From Bordetella genomosp. 10 (GTDB lineage Bacteria; Pseudomonadota; Gammaproteobacteria; Burkholderiales; Burkholderiaceae_B): a stretch of 64,000 bases of DNA. The translations under genes and the position numbers were made by a program. Below the pieces are notes generated by a model that was given only the letters and a program-made list of their open reading frames with translations, was not told the origin of the DNA and made no database searches. Where the stretch lies: the NCBI RefSeq assembly GCF_002261225.1, contig NZ_NEVM01000002.1, positions 868,001 to 932,000 of the forward strand. Direction: 5' to 3'. Shown here in pieces: positions 55,272-64,000 of the stretch. Numbering within the stretch: position 1 is the stretch's first letter; every line of letters starts with the position of its first letter.

Positions 55272-56066
55272 GTGGATCTCGAATTGAAAGGAAAGGTGGC
55301 CGTCGTCACGGGCGGCAGCAGGGGCATCGGCCACGCGGTGGCGCGGGCCTATCTGGCGGAAGGCGTCAGCGTCGCCATCGTCGCGCGCGGCCAGGCGGGC
55401 CTCGACGAGGCCCAGGCCCAATTGGCGCCGCATGCGCAACGCGGCGCGCGGGTCATCGCCATCGCAGCGGACCTGACCGACGCCGCGCAGGCCGAACGCG
55501 CGGTCGCGCAGGCCGAGGCCGATCTCGGCCCCATCGATATCCTGGTCAACAGCGCCGGCGCCGCGCGCCGCTACGACCCCGATACGCTGGACGCGGAAAA
55601 GTGGCAGGCCGCGATGAACGCCAAGTTCTTCCCCTACGTCTACACGCAGGACGCCGTGCTCAAACGCATGCGCGGGCGCCAGCGCGGCAGCGTGGTCAAC
55701 ATCATCGGCAACGGCGGCAAGCAGCCTTCGGTGACCCACGTGGCGGGCGGCTCGGCCAACGCGGCGCTGATGCTGTCCACCATCGGCCTGGCGCAGCATT
55801 ATGCGAAGCTCGGCATCCGCATCAACGCGATCAATCCCGGGCCCACTTATACGGGCCGCGTGGACCAGGCGCTGGAGGTGGAATCCAAGCGCCTGGGCAT
55901 CAGCAAGGAACAGGCCTTGTCCGATGCCCAGGCGCGCATTCCCATGGGCCGCTACGGCAAGCCGGAGGAAGTCGCGGACGTCACGCTGTTCCTGAGCAGC
56001 GCGCGCGCCAGCTACGTCGTCGGCGCGGTCGTGCCCATGAACGGCGGCGTGACGCCGACGATGTGA
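55272..56066 (+). CDS. SDR-family protein lacking the catalytic Ser-Tyr-Lys
   Basis: A 264-residue short-chain dehydrogenase/reductase fold. The cofactor motif TGGSRGIG at 13-20 and NSAG at 93-96 are intact. At the place of YxxxK the protein reads GGSANAAL (residues 159-166), with Gly for Tyr and Asn for Lys, and Gly/Asn for the Ser near 146. It may bind a nucleotide but not reduce in the usual way. The start is a GTG at 55272; the frame also stays open upstream. I recall similar variants in some 3-oxoacyl reductase-like groups. Confidence 0.82.
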   Translation: MDLELKGKVAVVTGGSRGIGHAVARAYLAEGVSVAIVARGQAGLDEAQAQLAPHAQRGARVIAIAADLTDAAQAERAVAQAEADLGPIDILVNSAGAARRYDPDTLDAEKWQAAMNAKFFPYVYTQDAVLKRMRGRQRGSVVNIIGNGGKQPSVTHVAGGSANAALMLSTIGLAQHYAKLGIRINAINPGPTYTGRVDQALEVESKRLGISKEQALSDAQARIPMGRYGKPEEVADVTLFLSSARASYVVGAVVPMNGGVTPTM

Positions 56067-56070
56067 ACGC

Positions 56071-56095
56071 GGCGGGGCGGGGCGGCGGCCCCGCC
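56071..56095. terminator. Weak hairpin between the SDR and gabD genes
   Basis: GGCGGGGC and GCCCCGCC form a perfect 8-bp stem around a 9-base loop between two convergent genes. There is no T-run, so termination is possible but unproven. Confidence 0.4.
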
Positions 56096-56103
56096 CCCGT
56101 CCA

Positions 56104-57576
56104 TCACCCCGCGATGTCGATGCACAGGTACTTCAGCTCGACGTACTCCTCCAGCCCGTGGCGCGAACCTTCCCGGCCCAGGCCGGATTGCTTGACGCCG
56201 CCGAAGGGACCGACCTCGTTGGAGATGAGGCCGGTGTTGATGCCGACGATGCCGTATTCCAGGCCCTCGGATACGCGCCAGACGCGGGCGTTGTCGCGGG
56301 TGAAGAAATAGGCGGCCAGGCCGAAGATGGTGTCGTTGGCCATGGCCAGGGCTTCTTCCTCGGTGCGGAAGCGGAACAGCGGCGCCACCGGGCCGAAGGT
56401 CTCTTCCTGCGCGAACCGCATGGACTGCGTGACGTCGCGCACCACCGTGGGCTGGAAGAAGGTGCCGCCCAGCGCATGCGGCTGGCCGCCGGTGAGGATG
56501 CGCGCGCCGTGCTTGGCGGCGTCGTCGATATGTTCGCGCACCTTGGCCACGGCGTTCTCGTCGATCAGCGGCCCCTGGGTGACGCCGCTCTCGAAACCGT
56601 CGCCGACCTTCATCGCCTCGACCTTCTTCACCAGGCGCGCGGCCACTTCGTCGTAGACGCCGTCCTGCACGTAGATGCGGTTGGCGCAGACGCAGGTCTG
56701 CCCGGCGTTGCGGAACTTCGACGCGATGATGCCGTCGACGGCCTTGTCCAGGTCGGCGTCGTCGAACACCAGGAAAGGCGCGTTGCCGCCCAGTTCCAGC
56801 GACAGCTTCTTGATGGTGGGCGCGCACTGCGCCATCAGCTTGCGGCCGACCTCGGTCGAGCCGGTGAAGCTGAGCTTGCGCACCACGTCGCTTTCGCACA
56901 GGGCCGCGCCGATGTCGCTGGAACTGCCGGTGATGACGTGGATGACGCCGGCCGGCACGCCGGCTTCCTCGGCCAGCACGGCCAGGGCCAGCGCCGTCAG
57001 CGGGGTCTGCTGGGCGGGCTTGACGATCATGGTGCAGCCGGCCGCCAGCGCGGGGCCCAGCTTGCGGGTGATCATGGCGGCGGGGAAATTCCAGGGCGTG
57101 ATGGCGGCGCACACGCCGATCGGCTGCTTCAGCACCATCATGCGCTGGCCGCCCTTGGGGCTTTGCAGCACTTCGCCGTCCATGCGCTTGGCCTCTTCGC
57201 CGAACCACTCCAGGAACGAGGCGGCATAGGCGATCTCGCCGGCGGCTTCGGTGACCGGCTTGCCCTGTTCCGAGGTCATGATGGCGGCCAGGTCCTGCTG
57301 GTGCTGCATCATCAACTGGGCCCATTTCAGCAGGATGGCCGCGCGTTCCTTGGCCGGCCTGGCGGACCAGGCGGGCAGGGCGGCCTGGGCGCGGGCGATG
57401 GCGCGTTCCGTGTCGGCGCGGCCCAGCTTGGGCACGGAGACGATGGTCGCGCCGGTGGCGGGATTGGTGACGGGGATGCTGGGGCCGCTGCCCGCGCCCT
57501 GCCACTTGCCGTCGATGTAGCAGGCGTCGCGCAAGAGGTCGGGGCGTTGCAGTTTCTGGGTCAAGGATGTGGTCAC
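56104..57576 (-). CDS. gabD: NAD(P)-dependent succinate-semialdehyde dehydrogenase
   Basis: A 490-residue aldehyde dehydrogenase. The active Cys is in NAGQTCVCANR and the general base Glu in LELGGNAPFLVF. FTGSTEVGRKLM and TPWNFPAAMITRKLGPALAAGC are the GabD-type cofactor motifs. It would oxidise succinate semialdehyde to succinate in GABA or related catabolism. No gabT is adjacent. Other semialdehyde dehydrogenases (for example glutarate) are close alternatives. Confidence 0.9.
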   Translation of the reverse strand: MTTSLTQKLQRPDLLRDACYIDGKWQGAGSGPSIPVTNPATGATIVSVPKLGRADTERAIARAQAALPAWSARPAKERAAILLKWAQLMMQHQQDLAAIMTSEQGKPVTEAAGEIAYAASFLEWFGEEAKRMDGEVLQSPKGGQRMMVLKQPIGVCAAITPWNFPAAMITRKLGPALAAGCTMIVKPAQQTPLTALALAVLAEEAGVPAGVIHVITGSSSDIGAALCESDVVRKLSFTGSTEVGRKLMAQCAPTIKKLSLELGGNAPFLVFDDADLDKAVDGIIASKFRNAGQTCVCANRIYVQDGVYDEVAARLVKKVEAMKVGDGFESGVTQGPLIDENAVAKVREHIDDAAKHGARILTGGQPHALGGTFFQPTVVRDVTQSMRFAQEETFGPVAPLFRFRTEEEALAMANDTIFGLAAYFFTRDNARVWRVSEGLEYGIVGINTGLISNEVGPFGGVKQSGLGREGSRHGLEEYVELKYLCIDIAG

Positions 57577-57643
57577 GGTGCTCTCCTGTCGTTATGCACC
57601 GGACTATCGTAAGCGGGATTGGGCGCGCGGCCCAAGTCCCGCG

Positions 57644-59125
57644 TCAGGGCGCGGCGGGCGCGCCGCCGTTGTCGGCCACCGCCGGCGCGCTTTCCCAGTC
57701 GCCGCCCAGCGCCTTGACGAGGAAGACCGAGACCAGCATGCGCTGGCCGTCGAGCTGGGCCGCCTGCCGCTCGGTGTTCAGCACCGCCTGCTGCGCCGTG
57801 ATGACGTCCAGGTAGGTGGTGGCGCCGCCGGAATAGCGCGCGGTGGCCATGTCCAGCACCTTGCGGCTGTCGGCCACGGCGGTGCGCGCCTGGGCGCTGG
57901 CGCGCTCCAGCGCCGCCAGCCCGCTGATGCCGTCCTGCACTTCCTGCATGGCGACCAGCACCACGCGGCGGTAGTTCGCGGCGGTGGCCTGGTAGCCGGC
58001 GCGCGCGAAATCGACGTTGGCGCCGATGCGGCCGCCGTCGAACAGGGTCTGCGCCATCGACACGCCCAGGTTCCACAACGTGCTGGGGCCGTCGAACAGG
58101 GCGCCCAGCAGGCGGCTGTCCACGCCGTAGCCGCCATTGATCATGAAGCTGGGGTAGAAGGCGGCGCGCGCCACGCCGATCTGCGCGTTGGCCGCCGCCA
58201 TGGCGCGCTCGGCGGAGGCGACGTCGGGGCGGCGCTCCAGCACGTCGGAGGGCACGCCCAGCGGTATCGCGGGCGGCGTCATGTCGGTGACGGCGGGGGC
58301 CAGCTCGAATTGCGGCGCGGGCGTGCCGGTCAGGCTGGCGATGGCATGCTCGAACTGCGCGCGCTGGCGCGCCAGGACGTCGATCTGCGTCAGGGTGTTG
58401 TCGAGCAGGGCCTGCTGCTGCGCGACTTCCAGGCCGGAGGCCGCGCCGCCGTCGTAGCGCGCGGTGATCAGCTCCAGCGCGCGCCGTTGCAGGGCGACCG
58501 AGCGGCGCACCACGTCCATCTCGTTGTCCAGCGCGCGCAGGTTGACGTAGTTGGACGCGAGTTCGGCGGTCAGCACCAGGCGGGCGTTGCGCAGGTCGGC
58601 GGCCGACTGCTCCGCGTTGGCGCGGGCGGCGGCGACGGAATTGCGTACGCGGCCGAACAGGTCGACTTCATAGCTGGCGTTGAACGACAGGGTGTAGTCG
58701 TTCTGCACCGTTTCGTAGAGCGGCGAGTCGTAGCTGGTGAGCGGGCGGTTGCCGGAGATCTTCAGGCGCTGCACGCGGGCGTTGGTGCCTATGGTGGGGA
58801 ACAGGCCCGCCGTCGCGGCGGTGGCCTGGGCCCGCGCCTGCGCCAGCCGCGCGCCGGCGACCTCCAGGCTGGGGTTGGCCGCCAGCAGCTTATCCTGCAG
58901 GGCGTCCAGGGTCGGGTCGCGGTAGCGCAGCCACCATGCCCCCTTGGGCATGTCGTCGCGCGGCGTGGCGGTGCGCCAGGGCGCTTCCAGCTTCCAGCTC
59001 ACCGGCATGTCGGGCGCCGGCTGGTGGTACTCGGGCGCGAGGCTGCAGGCCGACAGGAGGAGGGCGCAGGCCAGGGGCAGGGCCTGCCTGGCCCGGCGCG
59101 ATGCCGTCGTCGGAACTCGGGTCAT
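57644..59125 (-). CDS. RND outer-membrane efflux lipoprotein, NodT/OprM family
   Basis: A 493-residue outer-membrane factor. A lipoprotein signal ends in LLSAC, followed by SLAPEYHQPAPDMPVSWK. Two OEP repeats are present, the second starting at VPSDVLERRPDVASAERAMA. It ends the RND operon and overlaps the adaptor by ATGA. It would form the outer-membrane channel for the pump. Confidence 0.92.
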   Translation of the reverse strand: MTRVPTTASRRARQALPLACALLLSACSLAPEYHQPAPDMPVSWKLEAPWRTATPRDDMPKGAWWLRYRDPTLDALQDKLLAANPSLEVAGARLAQARAQATAATAGLFPTIGTNARVQRLKISGNRPLTSYDSPLYETVQNDYTLSFNASYEVDLFGRVRNSVAAARANAEQSAADLRNARLVLTAELASNYVNLRALDNEMDVVRRSVALQRRALELITARYDGGAASGLEVAQQQALLDNTLTQIDVLARQRAQFEHAIASLTGTPAPQFELAPAVTDMTPPAIPLGVPSDVLERRPDVASAERAMAAANAQIGVARAAFYPSFMINGGYGVDSRLLGALFDGPSTLWNLGVSMAQTLFDGGRIGANVDFARAGYQATAANYRRVVLVAMQEVQDGISGLAALERASAQARTAVADSRKVLDMATARYSGGATTYLDVITAQQAVLNTERQAAQLDGQRMLVSVFLVKALGGDWESAPAVADNGGAPAAP

Positions 59126-60342
59126 TTGTCCAGGCCCTGGGCGGGAGCGGACGCGGCCACGCTCACCTGGTCGCCGTTGGCCAGCGAGTCGGCGGGGTTC
59201 AGCACCACGCGGTCGGTCGTCGTCACGCCCTCGGGCACTTCCACCGTCTGGCCGTAGTTGCGGCCCACCGTGACCTTGCGCAGGCTGACCTTGCCGGCGT
59301 CGTCGACCACGGCCACCAGCGCGCCTTCGCGGCGGAACATCAGCGCGTTGGCCGGCAGCACCAGCGCGTCGCTCGGCGGCAATTGCAGGTCCACCTGCAC
59401 GTACGCGCCCGGCAGCAGCACCTTGTCCGGATTCGGCAGGGAGATCTCCACCTGCATCGTGCGGGTGGCGAGATCGATGGAGGCGGCCGTGCGCGCGATC
59501 ACGCCCTTGAAATCCTGCCCGGGCAGCTCGGACTGCGTCACCACCACATGCTGGCCCGGCTTGACGCGCTGGGCGTAGCTCTGCGGCACGTTCAGGTACA
59601 CGCGCAGCGGATCGGTCTGCGACAGCACGAACAGCGGCCGGCCGCTGCCCGCGTCGATCAGGTCGCCGACGTCGACGTTGCGCCGCGTGATCACGCCGGC
59701 GAAGGGCGCCACGATGCGCTTGAAGCCTTCCAGTTGGCGCAGGCGCTGTTCATTGGCCTGGGCCGCCGCGTAGTTGGCGCGCGCCTGCGCGGCCGCGCCG
59801 CGCCTCTCGTCCAGGTCCTGCTGCGAGACCACGTCCTTCTGGCGCAGCGCTTCCCAGCGCGACTGCGTGCTGCGCGCCAGGTCCATGGCGGCGGCCGCCT
59901 GTTCGCGCGCGGCCACGGCCTGCGACAGTTGCTGGTCGATTTCCGGGGTCTCGATTTCGGCCAGGAGTTCGCCCTTCTCGACGCGGCTGCCGATGTCCTT
60001 GGTCCATCGCTTCAGGTAGCCGCTGGCGCGCGCCGACAGGGGCGATTGCACGTAGCCCTGCAGGGTGCCCGGCAGGGACAGCGTCTGGCCCTTGTCCGGC
60101 GCGGTCGGCATGGCGGTCTGCACGTACTGGATGGCGCGCTGGGCGGTGCCCTCGCGCAGCTCGCTGGCGTTATGCACGCGCGCGATGATGGTGCGCGCCG
60201 CGCCCACCGCCAGCAGCACCAGCACCACCAGCGTCAGCCAGCGCAGGCGGCGCGCGATGCGGTCGCGCGAGGGCAGGTCGGCTCCGCCGGCTTCGCCGGC
60301 CAGGGAATGGATACCGAGCGCGTGATGTCTTTCTTCCGACAT
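59122..60342 (-). CDS. RND periplasmic adaptor (membrane-fusion protein)
   Basis: A 406-residue adaptor. The first 30 or so residues precede a membrane helix (LTLVVLVLLAVGAARTIIA), so it is anchored by a helix, not a lipid. The lipoyl halves LSARASGYLKRW and APFAGVITRRNVDVGDLI enclose a hairpin of about 100 residues. The beta-barrel and membrane-proximal domains follow. It starts 3 bases after the pump gene. Confidence 0.9.
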   Translation of the reverse strand: MSEERHHALGIHSLAGEAGGADLPSRDRIARRLRWLTLVVLVLLAVGAARTIIARVHNASELREGTAQRAIQYVQTAMPTAPDKGQTLSLPGTLQGYVQSPLSARASGYLKRWTKDIGSRVEKGELLAEIETPEIDQQLSQAVAAREQAAAAMDLARSTQSRWEALRQKDVVSQQDLDERRGAAAQARANYAAAQANEQRLRQLEGFKRIVAPFAGVITRRNVDVGDLIDAGSGRPLFVLSQTDPLRVYLNVPQSYAQRVKPGQHVVVTQSELPGQDFKGVIARTAASIDLATRTMQVEISLPNPDKVLLPGAYVQVDLQLPPSDALVLPANALMFRREGALVAVVDDAGKVSLRKVTVGRNYGQTVEVPEGVTTTDRVVLNPADSLANGDQVSVAASAPAQGLDK

Positions 60343-60345
60343 GAA

Positions 60346-63300
60346 TCAGCTCTCCTGCCGCGCGGGGCCGGACGTGGTGGCGGGACCACCGGGGGTTGCG
60401 TCAGTGCGGGGCGGGCCGCGGCGCGCCGCGCGGGCGGCGGCGCGATTCGCCAGTCTGGTGTGGACGCCGGCGTAGACCACCGGCACGAAGAACAGGGTGG
60501 AGACGGTGGCGAACAGCAGGCCGCCGATGACGGCGCGGCCCAGGGGCGCGTTCTGCTCGGCGCCTTCGCCCAGGCCCAGGGCCATGGGAATCATGCCGAT
60601 GATCATGGCGAGCGCCGTCATCAGCACCGGCCGGATGCGGGTGGCGCCGGCTTCCAGTGCGGAGGCCAGGATGGTGGCGCCTTCCTCGCGCCGCTGGCGC
60701 GCGAAGGCGACCATCAGGATGGAGTTGGCGGTGGCCACGCCCATGGTCATGATGGCGCCCGTCAGCGCCGGCACGCTCAGCGTGGTGCCGGTGATGAACA
60801 GCATCCAGGCGATGCCGGCCAGGGCCGCGGGCAGGGCGCTGACGATGATCAGCGCGTCGATCCAGGACTGGAAGTTCACCACCACCAGCAGGTAGACCAG
60901 CACGATGGCCATGGCCAGCCCGACGCCCAGGCCCAGGAAGGACGATTGCATGGTCTGCACCTGGCCGCGGATCGCCAGCCGGCTGCCGCGCGGCAGCTTG
61001 GGCCGCAGCGCGTCGACCTCGCGCTCCACCTGCCCGGCGACGCTGGCCAGGTCGGTGCCCTGCACGCTGATGTAGACGTCGATGGCGGGCAGGATGTTGT
61101 AGCGCGACATGACGGCCGGCTGCCGCGACTGCGTCGCCTCGACCAGGTTGCCCAGCAACTGCGTGCTGCCGCCCGGCGTGCCGGCGCCCGCGCCGGTGGC
61201 GCCCACCGGCAGGTTGAGCAGGCGGTCCAGCGAATCGATGTTGTATTGCGGCGTCTGGGTGGTGACGTTGTAGACGACGCCGTTCTGCGGATTGAGCCAG
61301 AAGGCGGGCGAGGTCTGCGAACTGCCGGACAGGGCGATCAGCACGTTCTGGCCCACGTTGGCCGGGCTCAGGCCGACCTGCTGCAGGCGCGAGCGGTCCA
61401 TCTCCAGATTGACGGTGGGCAGGTCCAGGCGCTGGTGCACGTGGGCGTCGACGGCGCCGGGGATCTTGCGCACGGCCTTGACCAGTTCGGACGCCAGTTC
61501 CGCGTTGGCGGTGTAGTTCTGCCCGGTGAACTGCACGTTGATGGCGGCGGGCAGGCCGAAATTCAGGATCTGGGTGACGATGTCGGCCGGCTGGAAGAAG
61601 AACTCCACCCCCGGAAACCGGCGCGGCAGGTCCATGCGCAGCAGCGAGACGAATTTCTCGGTCGGGTCGTGGCCTTCGCGCAGGGAAATCAGGATTTCCC
61701 CATCCAGCGTGCTGAACGTGCCGGCATTGCTATACGAAAGGTTGATCCCGCTATTCGGGACGCCCAGGTTGTCGAGTATGGTCTCCAGTTGGTCCGCCGG
61801 GATCAGCGTGCGGATATGGCGTTCGACCTCGTCGGCCAGGCGCGCGGTCTCCTCGATGCGCGTGCCGGTGGGCGCGCGCATGTGCAGGCGCAACTGGCCG
61901 GCGTCCACGTTGGGGAAGAAATCGCGGCCCAGGAAGGGATAGAGCGCGCAGGAAAGCAGGCTGAAGCCGAGGAAGGCGAGGGCGAAGGCCTTGCGCCGCG
62001 ACAACTGCGCCGACAGGGCCAGGGTATAGGCGCGGCGCAGCAGCTCGAAACGGCGGTCGAAGGCGCGGTACAGGCGTTGCAGCAGGCTGTTGCTGCCCGC
62101 GGCGTCGCGATGGCCGGCCATGAGCAGCATCACCAGCGTCGGCACCAGGGTGCGCGACAAGATATAGGACGCGATCATGGCGTAGACCACCGCCTCGGCC
62201 AGCGGCACGAACAGGAAGCGCGCCACGCCGGACAGGAAGAACATCGGCACGAACACGATGCAGATGCACAGCGTGGAGACCAGCGCCGCGGTGCCGATTT
62301 CGTTGGCGCCGGTGAGGATGGCCTCCTTCAGTTCGGTGCCCAGGTGCAGGTGGCGCTCGATGTTCTCGATGGTGACGATGGCCTGGTCGACCAGGATGCC
62401 GACGGACAGCGCCAGGCCGCCCAGCGTCATCAGGTTCAGCGTCTCCCCGGTCATCTGCAGGACCAGGATGGACGCCAGGATGGACAAGGGAATGGTCAGG
62501 CCGATGATCAACGTGCTGCGCCAGTTGCCCAGGAACAGCAGCACCATGGCGGCGGTCAGCGCGGCGGCGATCAGCGCCTCGATGACCACGCCCTTGACGG
62601 CCGCCTTCACGAACACCGACTGGTCGAACAGCGGCGTCACCTTGACGTCGACGGGCAGCAACTGGACCGCCCGCGGCAGCATCTCGCGCAGGTTGTTGAC
62701 GATGTCCACCGTGGAGGCGCCGCCGTTCTTCAGCACCGACAGCAGCACGCCTCGCACGCCGTCCTGCCGCACCACGTTGGTCTGCGGCGTGAAACCGTCG
62801 CGCACGTAGGCGACGTCGTGCAGGTAGGTGGTGCCGCCGCCGGGGATGGAGCGGATCGGCAGGTTGTTCATCCCCGCCAGGGTGACCGGCGAGCTGTTCA
62901 TCTTGACCGAGTATTCGGTCTCGCCGAACTTCGCCGTGCCCGAGGGCAGGATGAGGTTCTGCGCGTTGATGGCGTTCACCACGTCGGACGACGACAGGCC
63001 GCGCGCCTGCAAGGCCTGCAGGTCCAGGTCCACCGAAATCACGCGCGTCTTGCCGCCGTAGGCGGCCGGCACCGCGACGCCGGGGATGGTGACCAGTTGC
63101 GGGCGCAACTGGTTCATGGCGACGTCGTACAGCGTCTGTTCGGGCAGGGTGGGGCTGGACAGGCCCAACTGGATCACCGGGATGCTGGAGGCCGAATACT
63201 TGATCACCAGCGGCGGCGTGATGCCGGGCGGCAACTGGCGCACCTGGGTCTGCTCGGCCGCCACGACCTGGGCGATGGCGGTCTGGATGTTGGCGGTGGG

Positions 63301-63591
63301 CTGGAAGAAAACCTTGATGACGCTGATCCCGGCCAGCGACGTCGATTCTATATGTTCGATATCGCTGACCGTGGTGGTCAGGCTGCGCTCGTTGGACGCG
63401 GCGATGCGCAGTCCCATTTCCTGCGCGGGCAGGCCGGTGTAGGTCCAGATGACGCTGATCACCGGAATATTGATTTCCGGGAAGATGTCGGTCGCCATGC
63501 GCAGCAGCGCGAACGGCGTTGCCAGGATGATCAGCAAGGCCATGACGATGAAGGTGTACGGGCGGCGCAATGCCAGTTGGACGGCTGACAC
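60346..63591 (-). CDS. RND efflux pump, HAE-1-like, with altered proton-relay residues
   Basis: A 1081-residue pump with twelve helices and two large periplasmic loops. In helix 4 the AcrB Asp-Asp pair is Asp402-Gln403 (VGILVDQAIVTIENIE), and the helix-10 Lys of AcrB (Lys940) is replaced by Ala in GVATANSILMVAFARQ. So energy coupling differs from AcrB. Related proteins with VDEAT in place of VDDAI exist in Burkholderiales. It is the first gene of the operon, before adaptor and outer-membrane factor, the reverse of the acrAB order. No TetR or MerR gene is adjacent inside the window. Confidence 0.9.
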   Translation of the reverse strand: MSAVQLALRRPYTFIVMALLIILATPFALLRMATDIFPEINIPVISVIWTYTGLPAQEMGLRIAASNERSLTTTVSDIEHIESTSLAGISVIKVFFQPTANIQTAIAQVVAAEQTQVRQLPPGITPPLVIKYSASSIPVIQLGLSSPTLPEQTLYDVAMNQLRPQLVTIPGVAVPAAYGGKTRVISVDLDLQALQARGLSSSDVVNAINAQNLILPSGTAKFGETEYSVKMNSSPVTLAGMNNLPIRSIPGGGTTYLHDVAYVRDGFTPQTNVVRQDGVRGVLLSVLKNGGASTVDIVNNLREMLPRAVQLLPVDVKVTPLFDQSVFVKAAVKGVVIEALIAAALTAAMVLLFLGNWRSTLIIGLTIPLSILASILVLQMTGETLNLMTLGGLALSVGILVDQAIVTIENIERHLHLGTELKEAILTGANEIGTAALVSTLCICIVFVPMFFLSGVARFLFVPLAEAVVYAMIASYILSRTLVPTLVMLLMAGHRDAAGSNSLLQRLYRAFDRRFELLRRAYTLALSAQLSRRKAFALAFLGFSLLSCALYPFLGRDFFPNVDAGQLRLHMRAPTGTRIEETARLADEVERHIRTLIPADQLETILDNLGVPNSGINLSYSNAGTFSTLDGEILISLREGHDPTEKFVSLLRMDLPRRFPGVEFFFQPADIVTQILNFGLPAAINVQFTGQNYTANAELASELVKAVRKIPGAVDAHVHQRLDLPTVNLEMDRSRLQQVGLSPANVGQNVLIALSGSSQTSPAFWLNPQNGVVYNVTTQTPQYNIDSLDRLLNLPVGATGAGAGTPGGSTQLLGNLVEATQSRQPAVMSRYNILPAIDVYISVQGTDLASVAGQVEREVDALRPKLPRGSRLAIRGQVQTMQSSFLGLGVGLAMAIVLVYLLVVVNFQSWIDALIIVSALPAALAGIAWMLFITGTTLSVPALTGAIMTMGVATANSILMVAFARQRREEGATILASALEAGATRIRPVLMTALAMIIGMIPMALGLGEGAEQNAPLGRAVIGGLLFATVSTLFFVPVVYAGVHTRLANRAAARAARRGPPRTDATPGGPATTSGPARQES

Positions 63592-63960
63592 GGCTTACAT
63601 CTTCCAGGGCGGGGGGAACGGCAGCTTCATGGTTACGGGCCCGGGCGGGGCGGTTCAGCGGATGATCGGGATATTGCGGACGTATGCCCGGGATGCCGTC
63701 GGGGGCCCTCCCGCCGCATGGCTCGAAGGGGATGCCCACCGCGGGGCCTGCGATATACGAAAAGTAACAACTATTCTTAGGGATCTTCCCGGGAAGCGCA
63801 AGAAGGGCAAACGCTATATCGGTATACCGTTGCATGCACGCGCGGGATAGGGTAAGGGGGCCGAGCCCCGAGCGCGGCCGCCGATGCTGCGTTGCAAAAA
63901 GCCCCTCAGGCGATGGTGGGTTAAGCTCTGGCCTCGTTCCTGTCAGCAGCCCATAACACC
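63592..63960. other. 369-base non-coding region upstream of the RND operon
   Basis: No supported gene. It should hold the promoter of the RND operon on the minus strand. A short CGGTATACCG palindrome lies at 63820-63829, in a relatively AT-rich stretch (about 63755-63840). I could not identify a regulator site with confidence. Confidence 0.4.
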
Positions 63961-64000
63961 ATGCCGCTTCCCTCACGCACCTTTATTGCAACCGTTGAAG
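63961..64000 (+). CDS. Possible start of an unidentified gene (partial)
   Basis: An ATG at 63961 opens a frame that stays open for 13 codons to the window edge (MPLPSRTFIATVE). No clear ribosome-binding site precedes it. Too short to identify; it may be chance. Confidence 0.25.
   Translation, partial: MPLPSRTFIATVE

Noticed and set aside
58936..63588. A 1550-codon plus-strand open frame over the RND genes
   Set aside because: It is the antisense shadow of the adaptor and pump genes; the His/Gln/Ala-rich translation has no domain signature and no ribosome-binding site.
63449..63850. 133-codon plus-strand open frame at the RND operon start
   Set aside because: It starts inside the pump gene in antisense and lacks any recognisable domain.

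Overview
The window looks like chromosomal DNA of a high-GC beta-proteobacterium, most probably in or near Bordetella/Achromobacter (Alcaligenaceae). The grounds are two Bug/TctC-type periplasmic receptors with divergent LysR genes, a BvgS-like hybrid kinase, Burkholderiales-style Liv and Ugp transporters, tight ATGA operon overlaps, and a dispersed TTTTTTGCCGCCGGGCCGCC element of a kind I remember from these genera (placement from memory, no search run). I found no phage, insertion sequence, CRISPR array, rRNA or tRNA. The content is metabolic, transport and regulatory.

Region by region. 1-7.5 kb: a four-gene ABC-2 export operon (outer-membrane factor, HlyD adaptor, fused double-ATPase/permease, second permease) runs leftward from a divergent TetR gene. 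A 24-bp palindrome lies between them, and a near-copy lies at the extreme left edge beside a perfect FNR box. 7.5-12 kb: a Crp/Fnr regulator without iron-sulfur cysteines, a PhaC-like alpha/beta protein and a MaoC-phosphotransacylase fusion, with FNR boxes at the regulator promoter and upstream of the fusion gene, then a TesB-like thioesterase. 12-16.6 kb: ugpBAEC glycerol-3-phosphate uptake. 16.8-18.3 kb: proC and a VUT/YhhQ-like gene. 18.7-23.6 kb: livJHMGF. 23.6-28.2 kb: racemase, D-aminoacylase and Bug receptor opposite a LysR gene, a likely D-amino-acid scavenging unit. 28-31 kb: two MFS transporters around a DUF423 gene. 31.7-34.9 kb: a duplicated-permease ABC importer with an ATPase carrying an extra C-terminal domain. 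34.9-42.3 kb: metallophosphoesterase, DedA-rhodanese fusion overlapping a XerD-type recombinase, alkB, carbonic anhydrase overlapping a MetQ-like protein, AI-2E family protein and a cysteine-less Fur. 42.3-48.5 kb: LysR/Bug pair, split chromate transporter, PhyH-type dioxygenase and an SbmA/YddA-like ABC protein. 48.7-52.8 kb: a hybrid kinase with two in-frame minisatellites, convergent with a MASE1-PAS protein that has no output domain. 52.9-57.6 kb: ggt, slyX, an SDR without its catalytic residues and gabD. 57.6-63.6 kb: an RND pump in the order permease, adaptor, outer-membrane factor. The last 400 bases are mostly non-coding.

The most notable signals are the two minisatellites that set linker lengths in the hybrid kinase (18-bp x12 and 9-bp x12), the matching TetR operators about 6.6 kb apart, the local FNR-box module around a phosphotransacylase/PHA-type pair, and the perfect palindrome enclosing a TATAAT in front of the split chromate transporter. 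All family calls come from reading motifs by eye, with no database search.
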